This document shows, piece after piece, positions 1-14,344 of a DNA stretch of 64,000 nucleotides; position 1 is the stretch's first letter, and every line of letters starts with the position of its first letter. Origin of the DNA: Oxytricha trifallax (taxonomy: Eukaryota > Ciliophora > Spirotrichea > Sporadotrichida > Oxytrichidae); assembly GCA_000711775.1 (NCBI GenBank), contig ARYC01000087.1:124001-188000 (forward strand), in the 5' to 3' direction. The notes under the pieces are model-generated. The model searched no databases, had not been told where the DNA came from, and saw only the letters and a list, made by a program, of their open reading frames with translations. The position numbers were made by a program, and so were the translations under genes.

Positions 1-849
1 TCAGTCAGGTGCATTTCCTTCTTTCTCTCTTATTATGATGCTTCAATTTTCACATCAATTAAATTTAAAGAGACGTCTCTTGGGTAGATATAGCCATCTA
101 AATAGAATCTAGTTCTCTCAAGGTGACAAGCCATAGCTTTTAAGGCCTTTCTTATAGACTTTCTAGTATGCTAAGTATTTTCAGTTTTGAGAAAGTCTCT
201 CTTCATTTGAGATAATACATTGTAAATGTTCTCAAGATAGGTCTTCATGTGCTTGTCCTTGCTTCTGTCAGAGTCAACAAAATTGATCTAACCTCTATTA
301 CTTGATTTATGTTCCTCAGAAGCAGCTGTGAAAAGCTTATGGTCTTCAACTCTTCGACCTTAGAGTACTGACCCTTCTTCCTTGAGTTGCATCCTAAACA
401 AATCAAATTTGGTAGAAACTCTGATGTGCAATGACTAGAAAACGGTTTGAATGTATTCCAGCTCAAAGCACAGATTTTTCTTGGCATTATGAATAATAAG
501 GTTTTCAATAAATTCTTATTCTTCATCCTCATCAAGCTCATCGCCTTCCTTATCTTAAAAGTTTTGGTCTAGGCTTTGCGCCATCTGAAGGCCTGATTTG
601 TTTTCTTGCTGATCCTCCATAAAGTCTTCAAAATTGTAAGTAACTGGCTTGGGCAAGTTTCTATCGCTGCTTAAATCCTCATCATCCACAAACTGGACTT
701 TAGGTAATCATAAATCTTAAGATTAATTAAATTTAATACATAAAATCATAGTTTACTTAAGACATCAACTGATTCATGCTTAAGTCATTAGAATTATCTG
801 ATTTATCTCGCTACTCTGAATGATTAATATCAAACTGATCTTGCTACAT
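1..849 (-). CDS. Hypothetical acidic protein, about 250 aa
   Basis: Reads from ATG at 849-847 to a TGA whose complement is the first three bases of the window, so the gene appears complete. With TAA/TAG as Gln the frame stays open apart from one intervening segment near 690-755, which begins GTAAAC and ends in AAAG after removal; it may be an intron or an IES. The N-terminal exon is Q/N/S-rich (MQQDQFDINHSEQ). The middle is acidic (DELDEDEEQE), and the C-terminal half is Lys-rich and probably helical (RKSIRKALKAMACHLERTR). No signal peptide, membrane segment or recognisable domain is visible. I do not recognise the family. Confidence 0.6.
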
Positions 850-1498
850 TTGTGAGATATATTATTTAATTATTATTTATAATAAAGACTGAAAAGATTT
901 ATAATAGCAAATATTATTATAGGAATAAGACAAAAATTGATTACTAAATGTAAAATGAATTTCATATAATTGATAAGTTACATTTTTCCTTTATAAAATT
1001 TATGCTATAATTTTCAATTTTCTCCACCAATTTATCATGTAAAGCCTTTAAAAAATAATCATAATAACTTTATTAAAATAAATAATTAAATATTTTATTA
1101 ATCTTAATAATTACTGATCTTGTAATATAATAATTATTGATTTTATATATCCATTTTACTTTAATAATTGTTATTTCTTTCAATCATCAGCTTAATGCAT
1201 GAATCGAAATTTTAATATACGGGTTGTTATTAATCAGAATTTAAAATATATAGGGTAAGACTTACTTTGAAAATACATTGAAGTATCTCATATCATTTGC
1301 AATAGAAAAGAATGAGGAGCATATAGTGCTTTATGATAGTTTACAATTAATGACTGTTTTTCTTAAGGTTATTGATTGTATTAAGCTAAAAGATATACTG
1401 AGGCTGCATTAAATATATAATGAGGCAGGCATATTAAAGTTGATTTAGTGATAAATTTATAATTAATTATTAATAATATAAAGTTTCCAATTACCGGG
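850..1498. other. AT-rich intergenic region
   Basis: Divergent spacer between the first gene (-) and SIN3 (+). It is very AT-rich with homopolymer runs and no credible open frame, and should hold both promoters. No telomere repeat or RNA gene is visible. Confidence 0.5.
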
Positions 1499-4400
1499 AT
1501 GAGTAGTACTTACGCTTAAGCAACTCTAGGGACTTCTGGTCCTTCAGGCCCAGGTGGTTAAAACTAAATTTTTATTAATTATGTTAAATTTTGGTCTTGG
1601 ACCAGCAGGTCTATCTGGAAAAGGTGCATTATAAAATTCAATTTCAGTGATGTTTACCCCTGAGGAAGAATTGACGATAAGATCTAAACTCTCTGAGTTC
1701 ATGCTAAATGCAAAGAGAACAATGAATGAGGAGGACTATCGCAACTTCAAGCAAGCCTGCTTCACATCATCAATCTTAAAATAAAAGTTACGATTATTTA
1801 GGTATCATGTATATTTTCATTGAACGTAAGTTCTTTAACTTACTTTTAAGGGCTAACTTCTTCTAATGTCCTAATATCACTTTAAACTGTTCGCAAACTT
1901 GGGATTACTATTGTTATCCCCTCTTCTATAAGTAAAACTGATGTCTAAGATGAACTTATTTGTGTGCAATCTTAAATTTTTATCTTTTGTTATTGATCTT
2001 TGATTTATTGATTGATTAATTTTGAATATTAGAATGCTAACAGATGTGAGTCAGGGTCTCAACATTCTAAATGAAGTGATAAAGAATTACGTCAATTTAA
2101 AGAAAGAATTGAATGAATTCCTCCCGGAAAGATTCCAGTTTGAAATGGTAAGTTTTAATTCAGCAAACTTCTTTCAAAAATTTCAACCATGTTTGGAATT
2201 TTTTCTCTGTATTAATGATACTATTATTTGCCTTTACATCTATTTCAAAATTGTTATTAAACTTTTCCATATAGCAAGATATCGTTAATATGAATTAAGC
2301 AGTCGATTTCTTGAAAGAGGTTAGGGTAAGTTTCTCATTTTTAAATCTTCAGTTCTAATAAGTTTGTTTTGTATAGTAAAAAGTTGATGATTAAAAATAT
2401 TCAATCTTTGTGACCGCCTTGAGAAGACATGAATAACACGATATCACATTAGATCAAATGAATGATATAATTTATGACATGCTCAAAGACTATCCAAATC
2501 TCTAGCAATAGTTCAAAAAGTTTATTGAAAATGATAAGGTAAGAATCTAAATATGCTTAAACTATTTATAGGCTTAAGAACAGATGTAGCAGTATAATTA
2601 TGATTTTAAAAATTTAGGTTTGAATTAAACTATCATAGTAGATTTAACAATAGCAATAAGTGGAGAGTTAAATACAACAATAAAAGGGCAAGAAAACATT
2701 TGGGAAGAAAGCTCAAGAGCCTGAAAAGATTGTCCAATCATTAATCAAGCCTGTTTAAAGGCCCGGAGTTATCAAGCCATAACCAAACAGAGGACCTACT
2801 AGTTAAATGGGAGAAGAAATACAAGAATACAGTTCACAAATATACTTATGTTTATAAAATTTATTTAATATTTATAAAATTAATAAGTGTCCCAAGAATA
2901 TAAACTCCAATCGCAGGAGGAGCATTTCATAGTTAATTGAAGCATCTTCCAAAGACAGAATATTCGTTTTTCGACAATCTTCGTAAATTAATAAGGGATG
3001 AATCCTACTATGAAGATATTATGAAGTGCTTCTACTGTTACATAGAGGGTGTTTTCAATCAAAATGAGCTTTTTGATCTTGTGACACCACTCTTTGACAA
3101 ACAAAATGAAGATTTACTGAACTCTTTTAGAGCTCTTATAGCTTCCAGAGACAACTCTAGACGCCATCATAACTTACTTTGCAAACCCTTCTCTGAGTTT
3201 GAAACTCATTTTTTCAGAAAAGTTTCCTACTCTTACTTTGAAATGCCAGTGGACTTTCCCAGACCACTCTGCAAAGGCAGATTTATTTACCCAGAAATTA
3301 AGCAATTATGCAAGGATATCTTCAATGAGGACTACTCCAGTTTACCTTAAGGATCCGAATCTTTTAAGTTCAAAACCAAGAATTAATACGAAGATGCCCT
3401 ATTCAGAGTGGAAGATGATATGTACAAAATGGATTTTGAAATTGGTAACATACACAAAACAATGAAAGTCCTTCAAGAAGAAAAGGCTAAAATAGAAGAT
3501 ATGAGTTTGAGTGAGAAAGAGCAATTAAAGCTTGATGAGAAAAAATTCAACAAGTTAAGACTTAAATAGATTGAAAAAATCTATGGTGAGCTTGGTCAAG
3601 AAATGTTAAGACTACTGCCTATGAACCCAGCTAGAGCCATACCAATTATATATGATAGATTCAGAAACTCTTACGATAAGTACGTTGATGAAAAGAGAGA
3701 CTACTTGAGACAGTGGAGAGATACTTGTGAGAAGAATTTCTAAAAATCACTTGACCACAGAAGTTTTCACTTCAAATCATTTGAGAAGAAGAATCAATCC
3801 TCCAAAAACTACCTTCTTGAGATCAAGAATTTATCATTAATGAGTAACAAGCATAAGAACCACAACTAATTGTTGGGTGGTAGCAAGAATTGTGAAATCT
3901 ATGGTACTTATTCACTTTTTGAGGCTATCGTAGTTCATCAATAGACTCATCTTCAAAATGAGAACATTTAGATTTTAGGACTTAATTATAGGCGTTATAA
4001 AAGTTAAACTTCATTTCAATTTTTTTAATAATATGTAACATTTTGAATGACTACCCAATAAATCTAAAGGACTCAGATGAAATTCTCAGCTCAAGAACTG
4101 AAAAACTACCACAAATGCGCTTCTTGTTTAATGACAAAGAAGTCTTTTAACTTGCTTGTGAAATTATCTTAATTGGTATCAGATCAGCTAGTAATGGCAG
4201 CATCGAGAAAGACAAGATGAATTACTTTTTATTTTCAAATGTATATATTTTCTAATGAGAGGATCTCTAAGAGCAATAGTGGAAGATTTCATGAATGTTA
4301 GCAACTTCGATGAGATCTTGCAAATTTGCCAAAACATTAATTACTTAGATGAAACCAAGGCTGACATAATATGCTAAAAAGACTACTAAACTAGGTTTAT

Positions 4401-6428
4401 CATAAGTAATAATTAAAAAAATATAAATAAATTTATGAATTGAAAGTTACTGATGAATTTGAGTACTAGAGAAAACCTGTAAATGAGTCAAAGTAAGAAG
4501 ATGAACCAATGGATGAAGAAAAGAAAAATACTTTACTTTTATAAAATTTACTTTAAAATCAATTATTTTTTAAACAAATAACTTTTTTCAGTTTACCTTA
4601 ATCTATGATTTATAAAATAGCGATGCCAAATTAAAGGAGTAAGCGAAAGAAGAAAAGAAAGAAGGCCTCTAAACTTCCCCAGACAACGGAGCCAAGAAAG
4701 CCCTCTCTCTATCTTAGCAACTAAAGCCCATTACAGTTTAGAGTTTTAAAATCGATGAGAAAGACATAATTAATGAGTCAGTTTTCTATCCATATTTCAA
4801 GCCAGACTATAAGCTCATGTACGGCTCTCAGAACTTCTATGTGATTTTGAGGTAAATTTACACCATTTATGAGAGAATCTTGAAAGCAAAGCAAATCATT
4901 GATGCTAAAGTTGAAGAGGATATACTAAACCACTTCGAAGAATATCAACAGCATCTCCTACCAAGAAATATAAATCACTTTAATTATGACAGTAATTACA
5001 ATTCTGTTTATTGTGTAGCATTGATTTTCTTTTTAAAAGACTTAACGAAATTAGATAGGAAAGATTTGATGTATTCCTTGGTGGTGTAATTTTGGCTATG
5101 CAAACAGGATCAGATTTCAATAAATACGAAGACTTCGCAAGAGCACTTCTTGGTAGCAAGGCTTACTTGCTCTTCTCATTTGACAAGCTTATTGTGTAAA
5201 CTGTAAAGTAACTCTTAAGCATTGCTAATGATGATTCCAGTCAGAAGAGCTTCAAATTATCCCAACGATTCCAATCTAATATCTCTTTATTTTTAGGAAT
5301 TCCTAATATAAACCTAAAATTAATCCTTAATAAACATTATATAATATTGAAAGCATCAAGTCTGAAGAGCCCAGTGAGCAATGGAAAAATGAGTCAATTT
5401 ATCTGTCTAATTTCGCAAGTACAATGCAAGAAATCAACAATTTCAATGGGTATGGAGTGAGACTACTATATAGTCCCAAGTCTTAGATTCTATCCATCCA
5501 TTATTTCACTATTAACCCTTATCAATTCGCAGATAAAAAGCATATCAATGTGAAAATATCTAAAAATATAGACGATTTTTTATAGCAATTAACATAAATA
5601 AAATAATAATAATAATAATAATGAGAACTTGAGCTACACTGAGAATGCAGTGAACTATCCAATTGATGCAAACGATGTCCCATACTGTTCTACTATTTAA
5701 CTATACTAAAATTTAATAAATTAAACATCAACAATTTTATAATCTATTTTCATGAGAAGAATGAAGAATTTAGGGCTACGTCATAGACCAGATCTGCTTA
5801 TATCCTAAGATAGCATCCATACAGAAAACAACTTAGTTCATAGAATTTAACCATAGACTTTAATTTTATGCTAATTGTAAAGTATATAATTTAAGTAATG
5901 TTATTATCTTTATTTGCCACTTTCAAGCTATACTATGGAAATGAAAGTGAGGATGTCATGATTTACAAGAGAAAATCTAAGCTTAATGTTGAAATACTTA
6001 AAAATTAATATTCTTTGAAATCATAGATCACTTTGATAATTAAATGATAAGTACTTTCACTAAGTTTTATTGATAAAGTATTAAACCAATCAAATATAAA
6101 GTTGAGGAGGAGTTCTTAACAGATTTCATGATTTAAGCTAAAACAAATGATATCAAGCGCAGATGTTTCGAAAAAATCAGTTAAAATTCCATTATACCAG
6201 GCAACAGGGACTACTCGGCAATTAGAGATGCAAACATGATGAGCACTCTCAGCAACAATAGATAAGTTTAACCCAATAGTGATTCTTAAAATTTTATAAT
6301 TCATTGTGATATTTGGCATCGAAATTTTTTTACTAATATATGACTAGAGATAAATTTAATATAACTCAGCTGTATTTGAAAATGAAGAGGATCAGCCCAT
6401 GGCGAACGACGCAAATAACAAAGATTGA
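1499..6428 (+). CDS. SIN3: SIN3-family transcriptional corepressor
   Basis: Scaffold of the histone deacetylase corepressor complex, acting in the nucleus. Paired amphipathic helix (PAH) domains are readable in order: one around 1650-2140 (TPEEELTIRSKLSEFML ... LNEFLPERFQFEM), a second around 2285-2540 (AVDFLKEVR ... FVTALRRHEQ ... LKDYPNLQQQFKKFI), and a third from about 2950 (EYSFFDNLRKLIRDES). The SIN3 corepressor/HDAC-interacting region follows from 3230 (FPRPLCKGR, YEDALFRVEDDMYKMD) and the Sin3a C-terminal domain near 5100-5300 (KYEDFARALLGSKAYLLF, FDKLIVQ). Several introns have clear GTAAG donors (for example after 2149 and 2332). A 38-bp IES at 4217 breaks the frame and its removal restores it. 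Further small IESs are likely in the AT-rich gaps between 4380 and 6400. The stop is TGA after PMANDANNKD. The family call is firm; exon limits are approximate. Confidence 0.9.
4217..4254 (+). other. IES, 38 bp, pointer ATGA (SIN3)
   Basis: ATGA repeats at 4217 and 4255. Left in place, the frame runs into TGA. Removing 38 bp joins EKDKM to RGSLRAIVEDF in the frame used by the rest of the domain. Confidence 0.85.
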
Positions 6429-6623
6429 TAGAGAGGCGCTTAGTCAAATAGTTTGATAAGATTATGGTTATAAAAAGTTTATATAATCCTCAAGAATTAT
6501 TATTTTGTAAAAAATTGATTTTTACATCGATTCTTTTACTATAGCTTAATATCATAAACACCATCCCATAAATTATAATACGATAACTTATTTGCTAAAA
6601 AATATAAATTTAAATACTAGAAT

Positions 6624-9614
<2,991 letters not shown>

Positions 9615-9666
9615 ATAATTCACACTTAATACCCCATTTTCTCATGATTTAATCTATAAGTTAATT

Positions 9667-11917
9667 TCATTCCATAATAATTGAATTCTGATTGAAATAT
9701 TTTAAAAATAAAAATAAATTATTTTACATTTGGAAATAAACCAATATGAAAATAGCAGTATTTAAATTCCTAATATTTTTAATATATATTAAGAACAAAA
9801 GATCAGAGTTTAATTTGTGAAAAATGTTTTGACTTAAAATATAAATTACGGTTCTTAATTTTAAGTAAAATTTTTAGGATTAACTCTTCTTTTATTTTCC
9901 TAATTGAGCTTAGACCATTGATGGTGTACTAACATTTGTAAAGCCTTCCAAAAAGAAGCGATTTGAGACTGTAGAATTTTTCATTGTATCTCCTACATGA
10001 ATTTGAACATCTTAATCGAATTCTTCATAAGGATGATCGACTTCTTATATCTGAGAGCTCTTATACCCTAGATTGTTGGATTACTTCCTCCACTAATTTA
10101 AGTTAGAATACTATTTAGAAAAAGCTTGAGAATTTATTTTGGCCATTCCGTGACTATTTATTCTTTTGTGATGAGGACCTTATTTTTGCTGCATATCTCC
10201 GACTATTTTGTTTTGAGCAGTCATTGATCCAGTCATTATATTAGAGAAAGTAGGGTTGTTGTTATTTTTCTACATCTAACTTTGTGGAGTTTGTTGCTGT
10301 ATCCTCATTGCATTTATTGTCTAAGCAAAAGAGCTAGATATAGAATTCCCAGCCATTATTTTGTTCATAGGGCTAACTTTTACAGAGAATGGTTAATCAA
10401 CAAACTTAGTACTATGCTTTTTCTAACCAATTGCCCCAGTTCCTCCATCAAAGAACATATTCTCAATGTCAAAGTAATTCTATTTCTAGCCGTTGTTTAT
10501 CATGAATCTTTAATCAACCATGAATTCTTGGGTGGGTGTCTAGCTCTTCATAATTTACTATGGCTTATTAGTTCCGAAATTATTAGTCTGCTTGAGTTGT
10601 CTATGCGGTTATCCATTTTATCCTCCCACTACTCTCAAGCTTTTATGGTTTTTAACTATATTTTCTTTCTTTGCAGATTTTTACTCCACGTAAGATTGAA
10701 TTGAAATGTTATTATTGTATCGGTATATTGAAGAATGACTTGGCGCATCTATGGATGTCTAAATGCCTCCGATTCTCTCTATACTTTGCTAAAGTGGTGT
10801 GTGAGATGAGGTAAAAGCTGCATGTTTGGAAGCTCTTGATGGACCGTTATTACCTTTCTACATTTCTATAAGGGAAAATAAATAAAGAATTTTAATGCAA
10901 ATTAAAAAGTTCACCATTTCTAAAACATCATAAATTATTATTTTTATTTTATTATTTTTAAGTTTGCTATTATTATTATATAATAATTTACTCATAAAAC
11001 ATTAGGATCCTTAACATTTTAATAATGTAAAAGTAGAAATCTAAATCTATATAATTTCTTAAGATTTTTATTTTTAAGTTAATTGACTATAATTTCCTTT
11101 TGTTAAACCATATGAATAAACTATCTACCTTATAATACTTTATTCTTACATTTAACAAATAAATTTTTATAAACCCCAATAAATTAATTACTTCATAAGG
11201 AATACTTAAAGTTTTGACGGATTAAATTATCAGAGGGATTTTACTTACATTTCTGGTTGATCATGATATCTGATTAAGTTCTCTAGTGATATAATGTTTA
11301 ATTTGGTGGGTTATTGTTAGCTACGAAATTATTATGTTTTGAAGGTGAGAACAAATCTGGGCTAAATGACCCCAATTGACTGTGTCTGTGATCTGCCGTC
11401 GAGTAATTGACCTAGCTCTTTTGGTTGATACTAGTCGATCCAATGCCACTGTTTCCTCCTTTAATAGCTGTTGTATAACCTGCATTCGACTATTTCACTT
11501 GCCCATTCTTTCCCTTATTAGCGCCTCTTATGTATTCAGCAAGTTTTGATTGAGTAGTCGTGGCTGCCTTCTTGTGTAAAGCTAAAATATTTCACTTTAA
11601 CATTGAAAAAATGACTTACTTGCAGTGGATTACTGTGGACTTATAACACCCTTGTACAATTCTAGTTCCTTCATTTTCGGTAGTTAACTGTTTGGGATTG
11701 ATGTTTAATTCAGATAGTTTTGGTTCAGAGCACTTCCCTAAATCCCCACGAGATGAGGCTGCTTTTTTTACCCTGGAGAGTTTTTCACACTCATTTTGTG
11801 ATTATTGTTGCTCATCTTAAGCAGGGTGTCGAAGTCATCCGCAACTAAAACAAATTAGGATTTAAGGAAATTACAGTTGCTTGATAATACATTTATTTCT
11901 CGTTTAAGCTTTTTCAT
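9667..11917 (-). CDS. Hypothetical Q/N/S-rich protein with N-terminal helix
   Basis: Begins MKKLKREINVLSSNCNFL, a short potentially coiled-coil segment, and is then low-complexity: many Gln, Asn, Ser and short basic patches, with most Gln encoded by TAA/TAG. There is an intron with donor GTAAGT near 11620. A larger gap follows at about 10870-11255, with donor GTAAG after MINQK and acceptor CTTATAG. The long exon 10865-9880 is open throughout (NYFDIENMFFDGGTGAIGQ). The reading frame stays open to a TGA at 9669-9667, but composition becomes very AT-rich below about 9880, so the real stop may lie near there through an unseen intron or IES. No known domain; function unknown. Confidence 0.55.
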
Positions 11918-12028
11918 TGAATCAAATTATAAAATATATTATTCTAATTAATATTCTAAAAGTATAAAAATAGAAGGAGTAACTGAATTTAACATTATTA
12001 TGGCAATTTGATAATTAATTAAATTATT

Positions 12029-14209
12029 TCAAATTTTCTTTGGTTTTTTCTTTGCTCCTAAACTTCCCAGATTACCAAGATTTCCTAATTTTTTTGCTGC
12101 ACTTGGTACTTTAGCTTGGGGATTAAGACCAATATTATTGAAATATGAATGACATTATGAATAAAATTAATTTAACTTATTATTTAATAAATATTTTAAT
12201 TTTAAATCGGTATTATTAGGATAAATGATTAAATTTAGTGTTTCATATAAACATTTACTTCAAATTTGTCTTTTTAAGCAAATTTTATGTTCTTATAATT
12301 TTTGTTATATATTTAAAATTGATATTTAAAAATTTTCTAAGAATGGTGCAAATAATTCTAATTAAATTTAGCCATCTTGTCTAAAAAATCTCTCCTTCAT
12401 AATACTGATTGAATTAATCTTGCTTTCAAGATCTTCCTTGTTTTTTCTCTTTTCTTGCTTCTTGTGACTGGGCATCTTTCCATGAAACTTCCAGCACATT
12501 TATCTGAATGCTTCTTTCTATGTCAAAGCTCTGCCTCTCTTATCAACATGAACCAAACGAACACGATCATCTTCTTGACTGCCATCTTTACCAAATGACT
12601 TCAAGATTTACTCTGTGTTTTGATCTTTGTTTCTTCCAAAGAAGAAGTTCTTGCCCAACATGCCTCTATCTCTGAATATTTGAAGAGCATTTCCTAAGCC
12701 CTTGCCACACAATCTTTCCTCGAGCTATTGAATAATCTCATCCTTGATTTCTTCTTTCTCGGTTAAAGATTAACCTTCCAAAGATTTAGTTTTCTCTTCT
12801 TCCTCAGCTGCCTTTTCATAAGGGTTACGTTGTTAATTCAGTCTGGCAAGCTCCTAGATTCTTTGTGAAGGCAAAGTAACATTAACAACACTTGTAAATC
12901 CAGTTTTTGCTAGAGATAGAGATTGAATTCCCATAGTCATAGCTCCATTATTCAGTTAAGACTACATGCCATTTTATCTCAGTTAATCTTGAGTTGGAAT
13001 ATTGTTGACTGGGATATCTTTTGAAATACTAGTGATATCCTGCACATTATCTCCTCTCAATTCAGGTTTGCTTGTGATAAGCTCTACCTCTTCATCTTAA
13101 ACCTGGGAAATATCTGTCATTTACTAATCTTAGTTTGCAGTCGACTGCTATTGCTTCTGAATCAGGTTTTAGATAAAATCTTCACCTTTGTGCTGCTACT
13201 TATCTTTCTACTGTTTCATTCTTTGCTTTTCAAGTTGATTTTGAATTTAAGAGTACTCATCATCTTCAAATTCATCTCTCTAATCATACTTGACTCTTTT
13301 GTTCATAGTAGTGGCGTTTTAGAAATTCCTAAGCTTTGTCTCTTCTGCCTGTTCCTATAATTTTCTAAAATAGTAATTTGTATAAGAAATGACAAGTATT
13401 GAGTCTTACCTATCTGATTCAAGCTCTCTCTGCTTTTGCTCTCTAGTTCCAAGTCCACTTTCAATTTGCTAACCACCCTGTCTTTAATCACTCTCTTACT
13501 CTAGTAATGTGACTATATCCTATTCGGCCTATCTCTTCTTAAGTATGCTTGGTTTCGCAAACTTTTTAAATCCTCCTAAAATCTGTCCATTTCCAACTGC
13601 AGTTGATTAATAGCTCTCATTTGAGTGATCATCGGGTGAAATCACTGTGGCATAATCAGACCCTATGTTCTATGATAGAAAAGAGTTGTATATTTGACAG
13701 AATTGCGTGTCTTAACTTACCTTGGTTACATCAAGAGACACCTTTTGTTTGTACTTATTGCTTAACTTTTCTCTAAGTTCCTCCAATCGCTGCTCTTTAG
13801 TCATACCTGAAACACCATCGTTGTCAGTAGACTATAGCAGAATTCTGTTTTGCTTTTTGGCAGTAATATCTTCATCTTCTTCATCATACTGTGGCAGAAT
13901 ATTCTTGGATTGAAAGCCATTTGATGGTATGCCTGTTTTAGCCTCTTACTACTTTTTGAGTTTCATTCTCTGTCTGAAATTGCTCTACAGATCTACATTT
14001 TCCAAAACATCTCCCTCGTAGTCTTCGTTGTCAATAATGACCGAGGTGTCCTTCATAACCATAATGTATTCATGACCTATAAAACACAATGATTTTATAA
14101 TAAAAATAAGCGAACCTTCTTGGAGATCATTCATTGAATGATCTATTTAGACTCCTGAGAGATCTCTCTCGGTATGCGATTGCTAGTTTCTAGTTGCAAA
14201 ATTAGACAT
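12029..14209 (-). CDS. SART1: SART1/Snu66 family tri-snRNP protein
   Basis: Component of the U4/U6.U5 tri-snRNP needed for spliceosome activation in the nucleus. The N-terminal half carries the SART-1 signature: MVMKDTSVIIDNEDYEGDVL then NVDLQSNFRQRMKLKKQQE and ILPQYDEEDED, matching the family's DVLVNV ... ELRKKK ... YAE/YDEE region. The C-terminal half contains VDKRGRALTQKEAFRQMCWK followed by FHGKMPSHKKQEKR, which is the most conserved part of the family. The start MSNFATRNQQSHTERD at 14209 is the only ATG ahead of the domain. Introns with GTAAG donors occur near 13728 and 13400. The last coding segment, 12114-12029 (AKVPSAAKKLGNLGNLG), is separated by a 261-bp IES. The gene is close to its neighbours (about 110 bp from the gene ending at 11917). 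Confidence 0.87.
12115..12375 (-). other. IES, 261 bp, pointer CAAG (SART1)
   Basis: Plus-strand CTTG at 12115 and 12376 flanks a very AT-rich segment. Removal joins KERFFRQ to AKVPSAAKKLG in frame up to a TGA. The long AT-rich interior lacks GT-AG borders at these points. Confidence 0.72.
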
Positions 14210-14344
14210 TTTATAAATTAATATTATACAATTATCATCAAATTAAGCATTTAATGCGATTTGATGAATCTAATATTATGAAATTAATTGAGGTGTCAAA
14301 TGTTTTAGGTTTTGAAGTAAAGAATAATAATGAGTATTGTTAAC

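Noticed and set aside
4217-4254. Apparent frameshift and stop in SIN3
   Set aside because: Explained by a 38-bp IES with ATGA pointers; the frame is continuous after removal, so the gene is not broken.
13151-13491. Opposite-strand open frames inside SART1, RRP5 and other genes
   Set aside because: They are shadows of real genes that use TAA/TAG as Gln and show no conserved sequence.
14085-14120. SART1 insert near 14085-14120 as a definite IES
   Set aside because: It has both AGGT direct repeats and GT...TATAG intron borders and gives the same protein either way, so it cannot be assigned from sequence.
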